Shown: positions 24,719 through 32,864, numbered from the stretch's first letter. The stretch is DNA of 64,000 nt from Motiliproteus sp041586735 (GCA_041586735.1 JBFGZQ010000001.1:62001-126000); one strand, 5' to 3'. Notes: generated by a model not told the origin, from the letters alone. Numbers and translations are program-made.

Positions 24719-25495
24719 ATGCCAACCCCGCGCACATCAACAGCGTTAAGCGTCAATCTCAACAAAATTGCGCTGCTGCGTAACTCCCGCATGTCGGGTA
24801 TTCCCAGTGTTACCGAGGCCGCCAGAATCGCTATCGCGCAGGGTGCCGATGGTATCACCGTGCATCCGCGCCCGGATCTGCGGCATATTCGCCCTGCCGA
24901 TGTCTACGAGTTAGCGGCGATGCTGAAAGTGGAGTTCAATATTGAAGGCAATCCGTTCGAGGGTGCTGTGGGTGATTATCCCGGGTTTTTGGAGTTGGTA
25001 CGCAAGGTGCGTCCAGCGCAATGCACCTTGGTCCCAGACTCTCCGGAGCAGCTGACCTCGGATCACGGTTGGGATCTGAAGAAAGATGGACAGCAGCTCC
25101 GGCCGATCATTGAGGAGCTCAAGGCGCGCGGTATTCGGGTGAGCCTGTTTATGAATGCCGATTCGGAGGATATAGAGCTGGCTGCGGCGCTGGGTGCGGA
25201 TCGAATCGAGCTCTATACCGAGGCCTATGCCGATGCTTATGGCAGCGACCAGCAGCAGGCGGTGCTGGAGTTGTTTATGGGCGCAGCCGAGCGGGCGCAA
25301 GCTGTAGGGCTAGAGGTTAATGCCGGTCACGATCTGAATCTGGATAATCTGGGGCTGTTCGCGACGATTGCCGGGGTGGCTGAGGTATCGATTGGTCATG
25401 CTCTAATTGCCGATGCCTTGTTGATGGGGCTAGGGGATGCGGTCGCTGCCTATAAGGCGATCTTAGTGAAGGCTGGCCTCGAGTCGACTCGATGA
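24719..25495 (+). CDS. pdxJ: Pyridoxine 5'-phosphate synthase PdxJ, NxNK variant
   Basis: A 258-residue TIM barrel that condenses 1-deoxyxylulose 5-phosphate and 3-amino-2-oxopropyl phosphate to pyridoxine 5'-phosphate. The PdxJ landmarks GADGITVHPRPDLRHIRPADV, VEFNIEGNP, LVPD, HG, RVSLFMNAD, IELYTE, GLEVNAGHDL and VSIGHALI are all there. The N-terminal motif is SVNLNKIALLRNSR rather than the common NIDHVATLRQAR, so it belongs to a second sequence type that I also recall from Xanthomonas relatives. It shares ATGA with the following radical SAM gene. The usual neighbours (recO, acpS) are absent. Confidence 0.92.
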   Translation: MPTPRTSTALSVNLNKIALLRNSRMSGIPSVTEAARIAIAQGADGITVHPRPDLRHIRPADVYELAAMLKVEFNIEGNPFEGAVGDYPGFLELVRKVRPAQCTLVPDSPEQLTSDHGWDLKKDGQQLRPIIEELKARGIRVSLFMNADSEDIELAAALGADRIELYTEAYADAYGSDQQQAVLELFMGAAERAQAVGLEVNAGHDLNLDNLGLFATIAGVAEVSIGHALIADALLMGLGDAVAAYKAILVKAGLESTR

Positions 25496-26460
25496 GTGAT
25501 CAGCTACCCGTAACCGCACATCCTGAGTCCGAAGAGCAGGATCTCGAAGCCCGTATCACCCTGAGCTATGCCAATCATAGTCGGTTGAGTGAGCTGGATC
25601 GGCTGGTGTATCCGGTGATCTCTCGGCGCTCGGGAGGCTTGTCATTGGGGGTTAATCTCAATCCCGATAAGCGCTGTAATTTTGACTGTGTTTATTGCCA
25701 GGTCGATCGCACTGCTGAAGTCGCTCTTGTCGAACCGTCGTTGCAGCAGTTGGAGCAGGAGTTGCGCCACTGGTTGGACGCGATCTCCGCTACCGGCTAT
25801 CGCGGCTACCCCCTCAGGGATATCGGCTTGGCTGGAGATGGTGAACCGACTACGGTGCGGATTTTACCGCAGGTGCTGCAGTTGCTGCTGGATCTTAAGC
25901 GCGAGTACGCGCTGCCGGAGGCGGTCAAGCTGGTATTGTTTACCAACGCCACCGGGCTGGATCGCAAAGATCTGCTACCGTTATGGCAGCCGTTCTATCA
26001 AGCCAATGGCGAGGTCTGGTGCAAGCTTGATTACTGGGATGCGCAATCGCTGCAAGAGCTCAATCGTACCTCGGTGTCCTTTGAGCGGTTGCTACAAAAG
26101 ATCACCCGTTTTGGACGCCAGTATCCACTGGTGATGCAATCCTGCTTCTTTAACTGGGGGGGGCAGCCCGATTCGCAGCTGCTCGATTCGCAGCCGCTCG
26201 GTTCGCAACCGCTCGGTTCGCAACAACAGCTGGAACAGGGCTATCCGGGTTATGTGGCGCTGGTGCGACAGTTGTTGGCTGCTGGGGTGCGACTGAATAA
26301 GATCCAGGCATACACCTTGGCCAGGCAGCCCGCGGAGGCTCAAGCGCACCCTTGGAGCGATGCCGATATGGATCGCCTGGCCGCCGGTTTGCGACAGTGT
26401 TTGCAGGTGCCGGTAGAGCTTTTTTATGAAACTGGATTGGAGTGCGAAGAGGGCCAATGA
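25492..26460 (+). CDS. Radical SAM protein, COG0731 (wyosine-synthase-like) group
   Basis: A 322-residue radical SAM protein. The cluster motif CNFDCVYCQ (CxxxCxxC) binds the 4Fe-4S cluster that cleaves S-adenosylmethionine; the context YPVISRRSGGLSLGVNL before it and GLAGDGEPT after it are typical of the COG0731 group, related in sequence to TYW1. Bacteria do not make wyosine, so the substrate is unknown. It is translationally coupled to pdxJ (ATGA). An oddity is the stretch near residues 226-246, where SQPLG-like units repeat four times, encoded by 15-nt tandem repeats; this is probably a tolerated surface insertion. Confidence 0.85.
   Translation: MSDQLPVTAHPESEEQDLEARITLSYANHSRLSELDRLVYPVISRRSGGLSLGVNLNPDKRCNFDCVYCQVDRTAEVALVEPSLQQLEQELRHWLDAISATGYRGYPLRDIGLAGDGEPTTVRILPQVLQLLLDLKREYALPEAVKLVLFTNATGLDRKDLLPLWQPFYQANGEVWCKLDYWDAQSLQELNRTSVSFERLLQKITRFGRQYPLVMQSCFFNWGGQPDSQLLDSQPLGSQPLGSQQQLEQGYPGYVALVRQLLAAGVRLNKIQAYTLARQPAEAQAHPWSDADMDRLAAGLRQCLQVPVELFYETGLECEEGQ
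26170..26229 (+). repeat. Four 15-nt tandem repeats inside the radical SAM gene
   Basis: Units of 15 nt begin at 26170, 26185, 26200 and 26215 (GATTCGCAGCTGCTC, then close variants). They stay in frame and encode DSQLL, DSQPL, GSQPL and GSQQQ. Confidence 0.9.
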
Positions 26461-26476
26461 GTGGCTTAAGATAATA

Positions 26477-26491
26477 TTGTGCGGCGCACAA
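26477..26491. promoter_or_regulatory. Palindromic operator upstream of the first phasin
   Basis: TTGTGCGGCGCACAA is a perfect palindrome with one central base. The identical 15-mer occurs at 27070-27084 before the second phasin. Its core TGC-N3-GCA fits the style of sites known for the PHA repressor PhaR. Here it lies just upstream of the -35 box. Confidence 0.75.
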
Positions 26492-26498
26492 AAAGTAT

Positions 26499-26527
26499 TT
26501 GACAGGCGCTAATCCTGGCCTTATATT
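26499..26527 (+). promoter_or_regulatory. Strong sigma70-like promoter of the first phasin
   Basis: TTGACA at 26499-26504 and TATATT at 26522-26527 with a 17-nt spacer, close to the sigma70 consensus. Transcription should start near 26534, inside the second half-operator. Confidence 0.85.
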
Positions 26528-26534
26528 AATTTCA

Positions 26535-26551
26535 TTGTTGCGCCGCAGCAA
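26535..26551. promoter_or_regulatory. Second, degenerate operator at the phasin-1 start site
   Basis: TTGTTGCGCCGCAGCAA is a near palindrome (arms TTGTTGCG / CGCAGCAA) related to the upstream operator. It overlaps the expected transcription start, a good place for repression. Confidence 0.55.
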
Positions 26552-26579
26552 AATACCAATCTAACTAAGGTGAATAGCT

Positions 26580-26939
26580 ATGTACGATAATTTTATGCAA
26601 GATATGAAAGCCCGCATGCAGCCCGTGTTGGACTTGGCCGAATCGAACAAAAAGGCAATGGAAACTCTGGCGTCTGTGCAGAAAGAGTCTATGACCGATG
26701 TGGTTAATGCGAGTCTGGAGCAGTTCAAAGCGGTTTCTGAGTGCAAAGACCCTAAGGCTGCTCTGGAGCTGCAGGTTAACTTCTACAAGGCCTTAGAAGC
26801 GAAAATGACTATCACTGCAGAGAAGAGCATTGCTGCTATCAGTCAGGCTAAAGATGCCTATGTGGCCTCTGTTGAAGAAGCCAGCAAAAAAGCTGCCGCT
26901 GAATTTGAAGGCGCAGTGAAGAAGGCGACTGGCAAGTAA
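26580..26939 (+). CDS. Phasin-family protein, paralog 1
   Basis: A 119-residue, nearly all-helical, Ala/Lys/Glu-rich protein with the phasin pattern: MYDNFMQDMKARMQPVLDLAESNKKAMETLASVQKES, then LEQFKAVSECKDPKAALELQVNFYKALE. Phasins coat polyhydroxyalkanoate granules and control their number and size. The AAGGTG before ATG 26580 is the ribosome-binding site. It has its own promoter, operator and terminator and a close paralog 225 nt downstream. PHA synthase genes are not in the window. Confidence 0.85.
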   Translation: MYDNFMQDMKARMQPVLDLAESNKKAMETLASVQKESMTDVVNASLEQFKAVSECKDPKAALELQVNFYKALEAKMTITAEKSIAAISQAKDAYVASVEEASKKAAAEFEGAVKKATGK

Positions 26940-26960
26940 GCAGCATTGCTGATCTAAGAG

Positions 26961-26994
26961 ATCCCTCGCGGCGTATGGCGCGGGGGATTTTTTT
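26961..26994 (+). terminator. Rho-independent terminator of phasin 1
   Basis: ATCCCTCGCG (26961-26970) pairs with CGCGGGGGAT (26979-26988, one G-U), followed by seven T. Confidence 0.9.
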
Positions 26995-27031
26995 GGGTTG
27001 AATAATCTGTGATGCGCTACCGTAGAAGAGG

Positions 27032-27059
27032 TTGACAGGGGGCAGTAAGCTGCTATATT
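27032..27059 (+). promoter_or_regulatory. Strong sigma70-like promoter of the second phasin
   Basis: TTGACA at 27032-27037 and TATATT at 27054-27059 with a 16-nt spacer. The same two hexamers are used before the first phasin. Confidence 0.85.
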
Positions 27060-27069
27060 TAGGCGCATC

Positions 27070-27084
27070 TTGTGCGGCGCACAA
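27070..27084. promoter_or_regulatory. Palindromic operator at the phasin-2 transcription start
   Basis: TTGTGCGGCGCACAA, identical to the site at 26477-26491, but here placed 10 nt downstream of the -10 box, over the transcription start. This fits repression of the second phasin by a dimeric regulator such as PhaR. Confidence 0.75.
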
Positions 27085-27163
27085 CGCCGACAGGCTGGGC
27101 CTCTTTAGTAGTGTAGCCCTGAAATGGATTTGCTGTTACCTACCCCCACTCTGAGGAATGACT

Positions 27164-27532
27164 ATGTACGATAACCTATTTGCCGATATGAATACCCGTA
27201 TGAAGCCTGTTATGGATCTGGTTGAAACTAACAAAAAGGTCATGGAAAAGCTGGCTGGCGTGCAGAAAGACAGCATGACCGACGTTGTTAAAGCGAGCCT
27301 AGAGCAGTTTCAGGCATTGTCTCAGTGCAAAGACCCTCAAGCGGCTCTTGAACTGCAGGTTAAGTTTTTCAAGGCTCTGGAAGCTAAGATGACTGATACC
27401 ACTGAGAAAAGTATCGCTGCGTTCACCGAAGCTAAAGACGCGTTCTCTGTCGTCATCGAAGAGAGCGCCAAGAAGACCGCTGCTGAAGTTGAAGCCGCTG
27501 TTAAGAAAGTGTCTACGATCAAAGCTGCTTAA
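27164..27532 (+). CDS. Phasin-family protein, paralog 2
   Basis: About 122 residues from ATG 27164, which is preceded by GAGG at a good distance and gives the same N-terminus (MYDN) as the first phasin; ATG 27158 directly abuts that site. The two proteins align end to end: MYDNLFADMNTRMKPVMDLVETNKKVMEKLAGVQKDSMTDVV against the paralog (both split at residue 20 or so), and LEQFQALSQCKDPQAALELQVKFFKALEAKMT. Gene and flanking promoter arose by duplication; the coding parts have diverged while the operator stayed identical. It probably coats PHA granules. Confidence 0.85.
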   Translation: MYDNLFADMNTRMKPVMDLVETNKKVMEKLAGVQKDSMTDVVKASLEQFQALSQCKDPQAALELQVKFFKALEAKMTDTTEKSIAAFTEAKDAFSVVIEESAKKTAAEVEAAVKKVSTIKAA

Positions 27533-27551
27533 TTCCTAGCTCGCTCCATCC

Positions 27552-27589
27552 AAACCCCTCACAGATTCGGTCTGTGAGGGGTTTGTTTT
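27552..27589 (+). terminator. Rho-independent terminator of phasin 2
   Basis: AAACCCCTCACAGA (27552-27565) and TCTGTGAGGGGTTT (27571-27584) pair perfectly around loop TTCGG and are followed by GTTTTT. Confidence 0.95.
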
Positions 27590-27801
27590 TATGTACAGTA
27601 TGCGGATGCGCAGCAGCGGCGATGTGCTTGACATCGTTCAGGCGCGCAATGACAGACGTGTTTGCGTGCTGCTGGCTTAGCTCGGTATAGGGCTTCCTAA
27701 TTATCCATAACCTTCAGCGAGCGTTTCTGGATAACTCGATACACCTCAGGTATGAAGAACAGTGTCTGGGCGGTTTAGTGCCTGATCTGGCTGGAAATAC
27801 T

Positions 27802-28431
27802 CTAGGTTTTGGCCTTGTTAACCTCGGCGCTATATAGGTTGTCGAGTTGTTGCTGATCGAGTCGATTATCGGTACGGCGATCATCTAGAAGTTTTTGTCC
27901 GACCCTGAGGATGGCAGCCAAGTTGGCTTGGTATTGCAGACGTGGTTTGCGTGCGGCGGCATCGGCCTGCACCTCGCACAGCATGGTGCTGAGTTCGTTC
28001 TTTTTGCCCTGGCTTTCAAGGTCGGACAGGCAGGCTGTGTATTGGCGATCGTAGGCCTGTATCCTGCTACGATTGAGCTCTAGTATCAGCGTGAGTTTGT
28101 GGTTATAAAACTGTGCCGTCAGGGCGGTAATATCCTGGCTATCGTTGAGTTGCGCGTAACTATCGACCAGCAGCGCCATCTCTTGCTGAACGGAACCAAT
28201 CAGGGTGCTGTCCAGTGCCGTGGCCTGCAGGTGGGTATTGGCGCGACGTGCCAGAGAGAATATTCTACTGCGGGTTTCGTGATCGGCGGCGCTAAGCTTC
28301 TTTTGCATCTCGGCTAACTGTTGTTTGACCTGATGAAGCTCTTTTTGAGTCGCCTGGTATTCCGCTTCAAAGGTGGGGCCGCAGGCGCTGAGCAAGAGTA
28401 TTACAGATGCTAATCCTAGCGCAGGGTACAT
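27802..28431 (-). CDS. Predicted lipoprotein with N-terminal coiled coil
   Basis: 209 residues. The N-terminus MYPALGLASVILLLSAC is a lipoprotein signal with lipobox LSAC; the +2 residue is Gly, so outer-membrane sorting is possible. A heptad-rich stretch follows (about 25-50: YQATQKELHQVKQQLAEMQKKL), then a helical domain with two Cys (CLSDLES, MLCEVQADAA). I do not recognise the family. It converges on the phasin region, 270 nt away, with its own start region to the right. Function unknown. Confidence 0.7.
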   Translation of the reverse strand: MYPALGLASVILLLSACGPTFEAEYQATQKELHQVKQQLAEMQKKLSAADHETRSRIFSLARRANTHLQATALDSTLIGSVQQEMALLVDSYAQLNDSQDITALTAQFYNHKLTLILELNRSRIQAYDRQYTACLSDLESQGKKNELSTMLCEVQADAAARKPRLQYQANLAAILRVGQKLLDDRRTDNRLDQQQLDNLYSAEVNKAKT

Positions 28432-28547
28432 ATCTCGATCCTTTGTGGAGATGAAGCGTTGGCTGCCATCTAAGTGACTTAGATGTAAGCATATCGTACC
28501 CCTAGCTCCTGGACCAGCGTGTTGCGCTTAGGGCTGACTCCGTATCA

Positions 28548-28602
28548 AGCTCCAGCATTCAGGTTCCAGCATTCCAAGTCCCAGCGTTCAGGTCCCCGTG
28601 AA
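28548..28602 (+). repeat. Degenerate 14-15-nt tandem repeat, about four units
   Basis: Units of the type AGGTTCCAGCATTCC repeat from 28548 with changes (AGCTCCAGCATTC, AGGTTCCAGCATTCC, AAGTCCCAGCGTTC, AGGTCCCCG). It lies in the 218-nt gap between the lipoprotein gene and the hydrolase gene; nothing else is seen there. Confidence 0.75.
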
Positions 28603-28649
28603 CGGCGCATAATCGAACCTGGCCACTAAGCAAGTTTTATGGATTCGGA

Positions 28650-29558
28650 TCAGCTCCGTTTGCTCTGCAGTGCCTCTGTCAGCCATTGGCAAACTGTGCT
28701 GACGGTCAGGTCGACCTGGTCAAAGGGCAGCATATGGGCGGCGTTGCTGACTTCAAACAGGTCAAAGGGTTGGGCGCTCTGCTCGATCAGCCTGCGGATA
28801 TAGGCGGGAGGCAGCACGTCATCGTGCTCGCCGACGATAATCGCCGCTGGAATGCCCAGAGGCTGCTTTAGGATGTTGCTCGATGCGCTGTACAGGCTGT
28901 CGAGGGTCGCTATCGGGTAGTTCCAGACGATGCGGGTATCTTGACGGGCAAACTCGCCCATGGGGTTGTGTTCAAGAATGTTGTCGATGTCGATAAAGGT
29001 GCGAAAATCGACCTCCATGCCCGGCATCATCCAGCGGCTCATAGACAGGGCTTGCCAACCCATGTCATGAAACATGTCCGGTGGCAGTTCGTTGAGTAGC
29101 AGGGTATGGCACATTAGCGCCTTGATGCGCGAATCCTGTTCTGCCACGGCCAGGCCAATCCGTGAACCGATGGAGCAGCCGAACAGGCTGATCGGCCCGG
29201 GATAGCGCTGCTCAATGTAATCGACGACCTCACCCAGCTGGGTCACCAGGGTGTCGATCTGGTAGGCACCGCGTGGGCCGACGGAATAGCCGTGGCCGGG
29301 CAGGTCGATGCTTAGGGTGTTAAAGCCCTGGCGAGAGAGTTTGCACAGCATTTCGCAGTACAGCTCACTATAGGTGCCGATACCTGGAATAAAGAGGATC
29401 CAGGGGGCTGCATCGCTGTGCAGGTAAAGCTCGCCATGCAGCGGCAGGTCTGTGAACTCAAGAATCTGCCGCTGTTGTAGATAGGGTATTAACTGCAGCT
29501 GCTCAAAGATCTTGAGCCGTTCTGCTGACATACGGGTAGAGGGGTGGTGAGTAGGCAT
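28650..29558 (-). CDS. Alpha/beta hydrolase
   Basis: About 302 residues from ATG 29558, preferred because GAGGA lies 9 nt upstream; the frame continues to 29654. The fold landmarks are the oxyanion motif FIPGIGTYSE, LSIDLPGHGYS, the nucleophile Ser in GCSIGS, an acid in VGEHDDVLPP and the catalytic His in SNAAHMLPF. The family covers esterases, lipases and thioesterases, and the substrate cannot be named. The gene stands alone. Confidence 0.85.
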   Translation of the reverse strand: MPTHHPSTRMSAERLKIFEQLQLIPYLQQRQILEFTDLPLHGELYLHSDAAPWILFIPGIGTYSELYCEMLCKLSRQGFNTLSIDLPGHGYSVGPRGAYQIDTLVTQLGEVVDYIEQRYPGPISLFGCSIGSRIGLAVAEQDSRIKALMCHTLLLNELPPDMFHDMGWQALSMSRWMMPGMEVDFRTFIDIDNILEHNPMGEFARQDTRIVWNYPIATLDSLYSASSNILKQPLGIPAAIIVGEHDDVLPPAYIRRLIEQSAQPFDLFEVSNAAHMLPFDQVDLTVSTVCQWLTEALQSKRS

Positions 29559-29729
29559 ACAACAAATCCTCAGGGTGATCAGTATCATATAGCGGCGGCG
29601 GGATGCGCTGCAAGGCAGGTGCGGGTTCTGCTTGGCTACCTGGTGATTTTTCAACAGCGCGCAGGCGGCTTTTCAGCGGCGAATAAAGCCGTTACCCTAG
29701 TGGTTCATTTACTGATATGGGACTGAGAT

Positions 29730-30209
29730 ATGCAAATTGCGGATAATAAAGTGGCGTTGATCCACTACACCCTCACGAACGTCGAAGGCGACGTGTTGGA
29801 TAGCTCCGAGGGTGCCGAGCCGCTTTCTTACTTGCACGGCCATGGCAATCTGATCCCCGGATTGGAAAAACAGTTGCTGGGCAAGCGCCAGGGCGATGCT
29901 CTGGATGTCAGTGTGGTCGCCGAGGAAGCGTACGGGCCGGTGGTCGATGAGATGATCCAGACCGTCCCGAAGGAGGCGTTTGACGGAGTCGAAGAGATCC
30001 AGGTCGGTATGCGCTTTGAGGCTAGCACCGCCGGTGGTCCCGTGTCTGTGGTGGTGACGGCGATCGATGCCGACAATGTCACCGTCGACGGTAACCACCC
30101 GCTGGCGGGTCAGGCGCTGAACTTTAAGGTTGAGGTGGTAGAGGTGCGTGAGCCGAATGACGATGAACTGTCCCACGGCCATGTGCATGGTGCGGGCTGC
30201 AACCACTGA
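29730..30209 (+). CDS. slyD: SlyD, FKBP-type peptidyl-prolyl isomerase and metallochaperone
   Basis: A 159-residue FKBP-type prolyl isomerase with an inserted flap domain: VALIHYTLTNVEGDVLDSS, LSYLHGHGNLIPGLEKQLLGK, then the flap EEAYGPVVDEMIQTVPKEAF. SlyD folds proteins and carries nickel or other metals through a His/Cys-rich tail. Here the tail is short (HGHVHGAGCNH) compared with the long one of E. coli. The stop is 9 nt from the convergent DUF3301 gene. Confidence 0.92.
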   Translation: MQIADNKVALIHYTLTNVEGDVLDSSEGAEPLSYLHGHGNLIPGLEKQLLGKRQGDALDVSVVAEEAYGPVVDEMIQTVPKEAFDGVEEIQVGMRFEASTAGGPVSVVVTAIDADNVTVDGNHPLAGQALNFKVEVVEVREPNDDELSHGHVHGAGCNH

Positions 30210-30218
30210 TTAGCTCGC

Positions 30219-30542
30219 TTACAGCGGCATGCGATGCGGATCGAGTTTAATCGATTGGATCCGTGTCCCGAGCACATCAATGGTGCCGCCATAACGCTCA
30301 TCGCCGGTCGATGAGAATTCAAACCGATACTGACGCCGCAGCCGCAGCATGCCCGATTCGCTGCGGGCAATCCGCACCTTGCTCAGTACCAGGCCCTCGT
30401 CCAATAGCTGCAGCTGCTGCTCATCGCAGTAGCGTTTCACCACCTTCAGGGCGCTGTCTTTGAGCCCGCGTCCGTGCCACCAGAGGTAGGCCCCCGTGCC
30501 CAAGACCGCAAACCAGGCCAGGTCGGCCAGGGTCAGATACAT
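30219..30542 (-). CDS. DUF3301 small membrane protein
   Basis: 107 residues with one N-terminal membrane helix (about 8-22, WFAVLGTGAYLWW) and a cytoplasmic domain: CDEQQLQLLDEGLVLSKVRI and LRRQYRFEFSSTGDERY. This pattern is characteristic, as I recall, of DUF3301, common in gammaproteobacteria and of unknown role. It lies just downstream of the DUF2058 gene on the same strand (28-nt gap), so the two may be cotranscribed. Confidence 0.8.
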   Translation of the reverse strand: MYLTLADLAWFAVLGTGAYLWWHGRGLKDSALKVVKRYCDEQQLQLLDEGLVLSKVRIARSESGMLRLRRQYRFEFSSTGDERYGGTIDVLGTRIQSIKLDPHRMPL

Positions 30543-30570
30543 AAGCAGACTCGGCTGTGAGTGATCGCCA

Positions 30571-31098
30571 TTACCACATCAGGTCGTCGGGGATCTGGAA
30601 GTCGGCATAGGGATCCTCTGCATCGATCTCCGCCGTCGGAGTATGGCGAACCAGTACGATGCTAGGATCACGCTGGGCGATCCGCTCGGCCACTTTGTTG
30701 GGCACCAGCCTGTAGTCTTGATCTTGTTTTACAATCGCCAGCACGCCTTTGCTGAGTTGATCGATCAGTAGCTCGGTCAGGTACAGGCGCTTGATCTTAG
30801 TGCCATCGGTAAAATTGTACGCCACCTCACCGTTGTCACGACTAACCTGATTGGTCTCGATAAGCTGGCGGATCTGGGCGACAATCGCTTTCTCTTCGGC
30901 CGCCGCTTGGCGCTGTTTGTTCAGCTCGCGATCACGGCTGATCTTCTCCGCTTTGACCTGCTCGGCGCGCGCGCGCGCTTCTTGATCGGCCGTAACCTGG
31001 CCGGACTGCTTTTGCTGGTGCTTCTGCTTCTTGGCCTGCTGGACCTGCTTCTTGTTTACCAGCCCGGCGTTGAGGAGTTGATCTTTCAGCGAACTCAT
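30571..31098 (-). CDS. DUF2058 / YaiL-family protein
   Basis: 175 residues. The N-terminus SLKDQLLNAGLVNKKQVQQAKKQKHQQ is the hallmark of YaiL/DUF2058, followed by a long charged coiled coil (about 12-75, Lys/Gln/Arg-rich) and a C-terminal domain (YNFTDGTKIKRLYLT, LVPNKVAERIAQRDPSIVLV). YaiL has been called nucleoprotein-associated, but no firm function is known. In E. coli yaiL lies near yaiE (ppnP) as here. Confidence 0.85.
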   Translation of the reverse strand: MSSLKDQLLNAGLVNKKQVQQAKKQKHQQKQSGQVTADQEARARAEQVKAEKISRDRELNKQRQAAAEEKAIVAQIRQLIETNQVSRDNGEVAYNFTDGTKIKRLYLTELLIDQLSKGVLAIVKQDQDYRLVPNKVAERIAQRDPSIVLVRHTPTAEIDAEDPYADFQIPDDLMW

Positions 31099-31133
31099 TG
31101 CGATGACTCCCAGAGTTTGAATTAAAGATGGAG

Positions 31134-31445
31134 TTAAAGATAGGAGCAGCAGTAGTCGGTGAGCTGGTTGATACGCAGGCTAAACTTGGCATTGGCCGGA
31201 ACCTCAAAGGCCTGACCGCCGACTATCTGCTGCCAGTCGCTCTGGCCGGGTAGTAATACCTGCAGATCACCCGCCAGGATCTCCATCAGTTCGGCCTGCT
31301 CGGTACCAAACTCGTAGTCGCCTGGCATCATGATGCCTAGGGTCTTGCGGCTGCCGTCAGCAAACAGCACCACGCGGCTGGTGACCTTGCCATCGAAGTA
31401 GACGTTGGCCTGTTTCACAATGGAGACATTATCAAATTGCGACAT
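31134..31445 (-). CDS. ppnP: Pyrimidine/purine nucleoside phosphorylase PpnP
   Basis: A 103-residue single-domain cupin that splits a wide range of nucleosides to base and ribose 1-phosphate. It matches E. coli YaiE/PpnP over its whole length: FDGKVTSRVVLFADGSRKTLGIMMPGDYEF (split over residues 17-46), GDLQVLLPG and FEVPANAKFSLRI. It is followed by the DUF2058 gene 35 nt downstream on the same strand and is divergent from a LysR gene. Confidence 0.93.
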   Translation of the reverse strand: MSQFDNVSIVKQANVYFDGKVTSRVVLFADGSRKTLGIMMPGDYEFGTEQAELMEILAGDLQVLLPGQSDWQQIVGGQAFEVPANAKFSLRINQLTDYCCSYL

Positions 31446-31685
31446 CTGCGATACCCTGAATAATCATGTTGAGGAAAATTGCTGCCAATCATAACGGGTT
31501 GCAGCACTGGCGTCAGCTGGCTTGGTTTGAGTTTTTACCAAAGTAGCTTCTGTCACCCCAGGTTAGGAGGATCCTGCCACAGAGTTGCGGCGAGGGCGTG
31601 GTATGGGTGATAGAGTACGCGCACTATTGGTTTTAGGTGGCTCCCCGTGCTGTAGATATTTTTATCCTTTGAGGAACGGCCAACG

Positions 31686-32582
31686 ATGAATTTAAAACGC
31701 TTGGAAACCTTTGTCTGGGTCGCCACGCTGGGCAGCTTCAGAAAAACTGCCGAGCGCCAATTTACCACCCAGCCGGCTATCTCTTCGCGGATCGCCGCGC
31801 TCGAAGCCGAGCTGGGGGTGAAGCTGTTCGAGCGTGATGGCGGCCCTGGGCCGGTGTCGCTGACGGCCAAGGGTCAAGAGCTGCTGCCGTATGCCGAAAA
31901 GGTGCTGCTGATGTCCGAGCAGCTACTCAAGCGTGCGGACAGTTCGCAGACCCTGTCCGGTATCCTGCGTTTGGGCGTCTCGGAGACGATTGTGCATACC
32001 TGGCTGCCGGAGTTGTTTCGCCGTCTGCATCTGGAGATGCCCCATCTGGATGTCGAACTCACCGTCGATACCACTCATAGTCTGAGGGCGGATCTGCTAG
32101 ACCGATCGCTGGATATCGCTTTTTTGATGGGGCCGATCTCCGCCCCTGCCATTAGCAATAGAGGACTCTGTACCTTTCCACTGATCTGGGCTGCAGCGCC
32201 GGGTTTGGCGTTGCCGGAGCGGGTGTTGACGGCCGAAGAGCTGGCGCAGTGGCCGATCATTACCTACGCCCGTAACACCAAACCCTTTGCCGAGATTAGC
32301 CAGAAATTTCGCCAAATAGAGGGTCCGCCGCCGCGCTATTTTACCTCCAGTTCCTTGGCGGCCTGTTTACGTTTAACCCTGGATGGGGTGGGTATAGCAA
32401 CACTGCCGCGGGTGATGATTGCCCGAGAGTTGGCCGAGGGGCGCCTCCAAGAGGTGAGCGCCCGCTGGGTGCCCAGCCCGCTGGACTTTACCGCCTCCTA
32501 CGCGCTGCAAACCAGCTGTGCGTTGATCGATCCGGTGGCAGAGCTGGCGGTTGAGGTCGCAACCCGCTATGCCTCGGTATAA
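31686..32582 (+). CDS. LysR-family regulator
   Basis: 298 residues with an N-terminal helix-turn-helix (LETFVWVATLGSFRKTAERQFTTQPAISSRIAALE over residues about 4-40) and a substrate-binding domain. AGGAACGGCC precedes the ATG. It is divergent from ppnP (240-nt gap), but that gene is usually constitutive, so the target is unclear. It converges on bfd. Confidence 0.88.
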   Translation: MNLKRLETFVWVATLGSFRKTAERQFTTQPAISSRIAALEAELGVKLFERDGGPGPVSLTAKGQELLPYAEKVLLMSEQLLKRADSSQTLSGILRLGVSETIVHTWLPELFRRLHLEMPHLDVELTVDTTHSLRADLLDRSLDIAFLMGPISAPAISNRGLCTFPLIWAAAPGLALPERVLTAEELAQWPIITYARNTKPFAEISQKFRQIEGPPPRYFTSSSLAACLRLTLDGVGIATLPRVMIARELAEGRLQEVSARWVPSPLDFTASYALQTSCALIDPVAELAVEVATRYASV

Positions 32583-32669
32583 TCATATCGATGACTATCT
32601 GGGACCTAGTGTGGAACCCTGGAGGCGCTGGTTGAGTGTTCAGGTTTTCTTGCTGGCACGAGCCCTAAG

Positions 32670-32864
32670 TCAGGCTACCTGTTTGGCGGGCTCCAGTTGC
32701 GCATCTTTATGATGCTTGATTCTCTGATGAGCGAAGCTCACGCACTTGCCACACTCTGTGCCTAAGCCGGTACAGCGGCTTAGGGTGCGAACAGAATCCT
32801 CTCCGGCTTCCACGCGGCTCTGTACTTGGGAGTCGGTTATGGCTTTGCAAACACAGACATACAT
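32670..32864 (-). CDS. bfd: Bacterioferritin-associated ferredoxin Bfd
   Basis: 64 residues from ATG 32864 (MYVCVCKAITDSQV), with GAGG 8 nt upstream. A 2Fe-2S cluster is bound by Cys4, Cys6 and the pair in GTECGKC, the Bfd pattern. Bfd hands electrons to bacterioferritin so that stored iron is released as Fe2+. It is divergent from two bacterioferritin genes, with Fur-like boxes between, so it should be made when iron is scarce. The frame is open to 32933, but that would run over the promoter. Confidence 0.92.
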   Translation of the reverse strand: MYVCVCKAITDSQVQSRVEAGEDSVRTLSRCTGLGTECGKCVSFAHQRIKHHKDAQLEPAKQVA

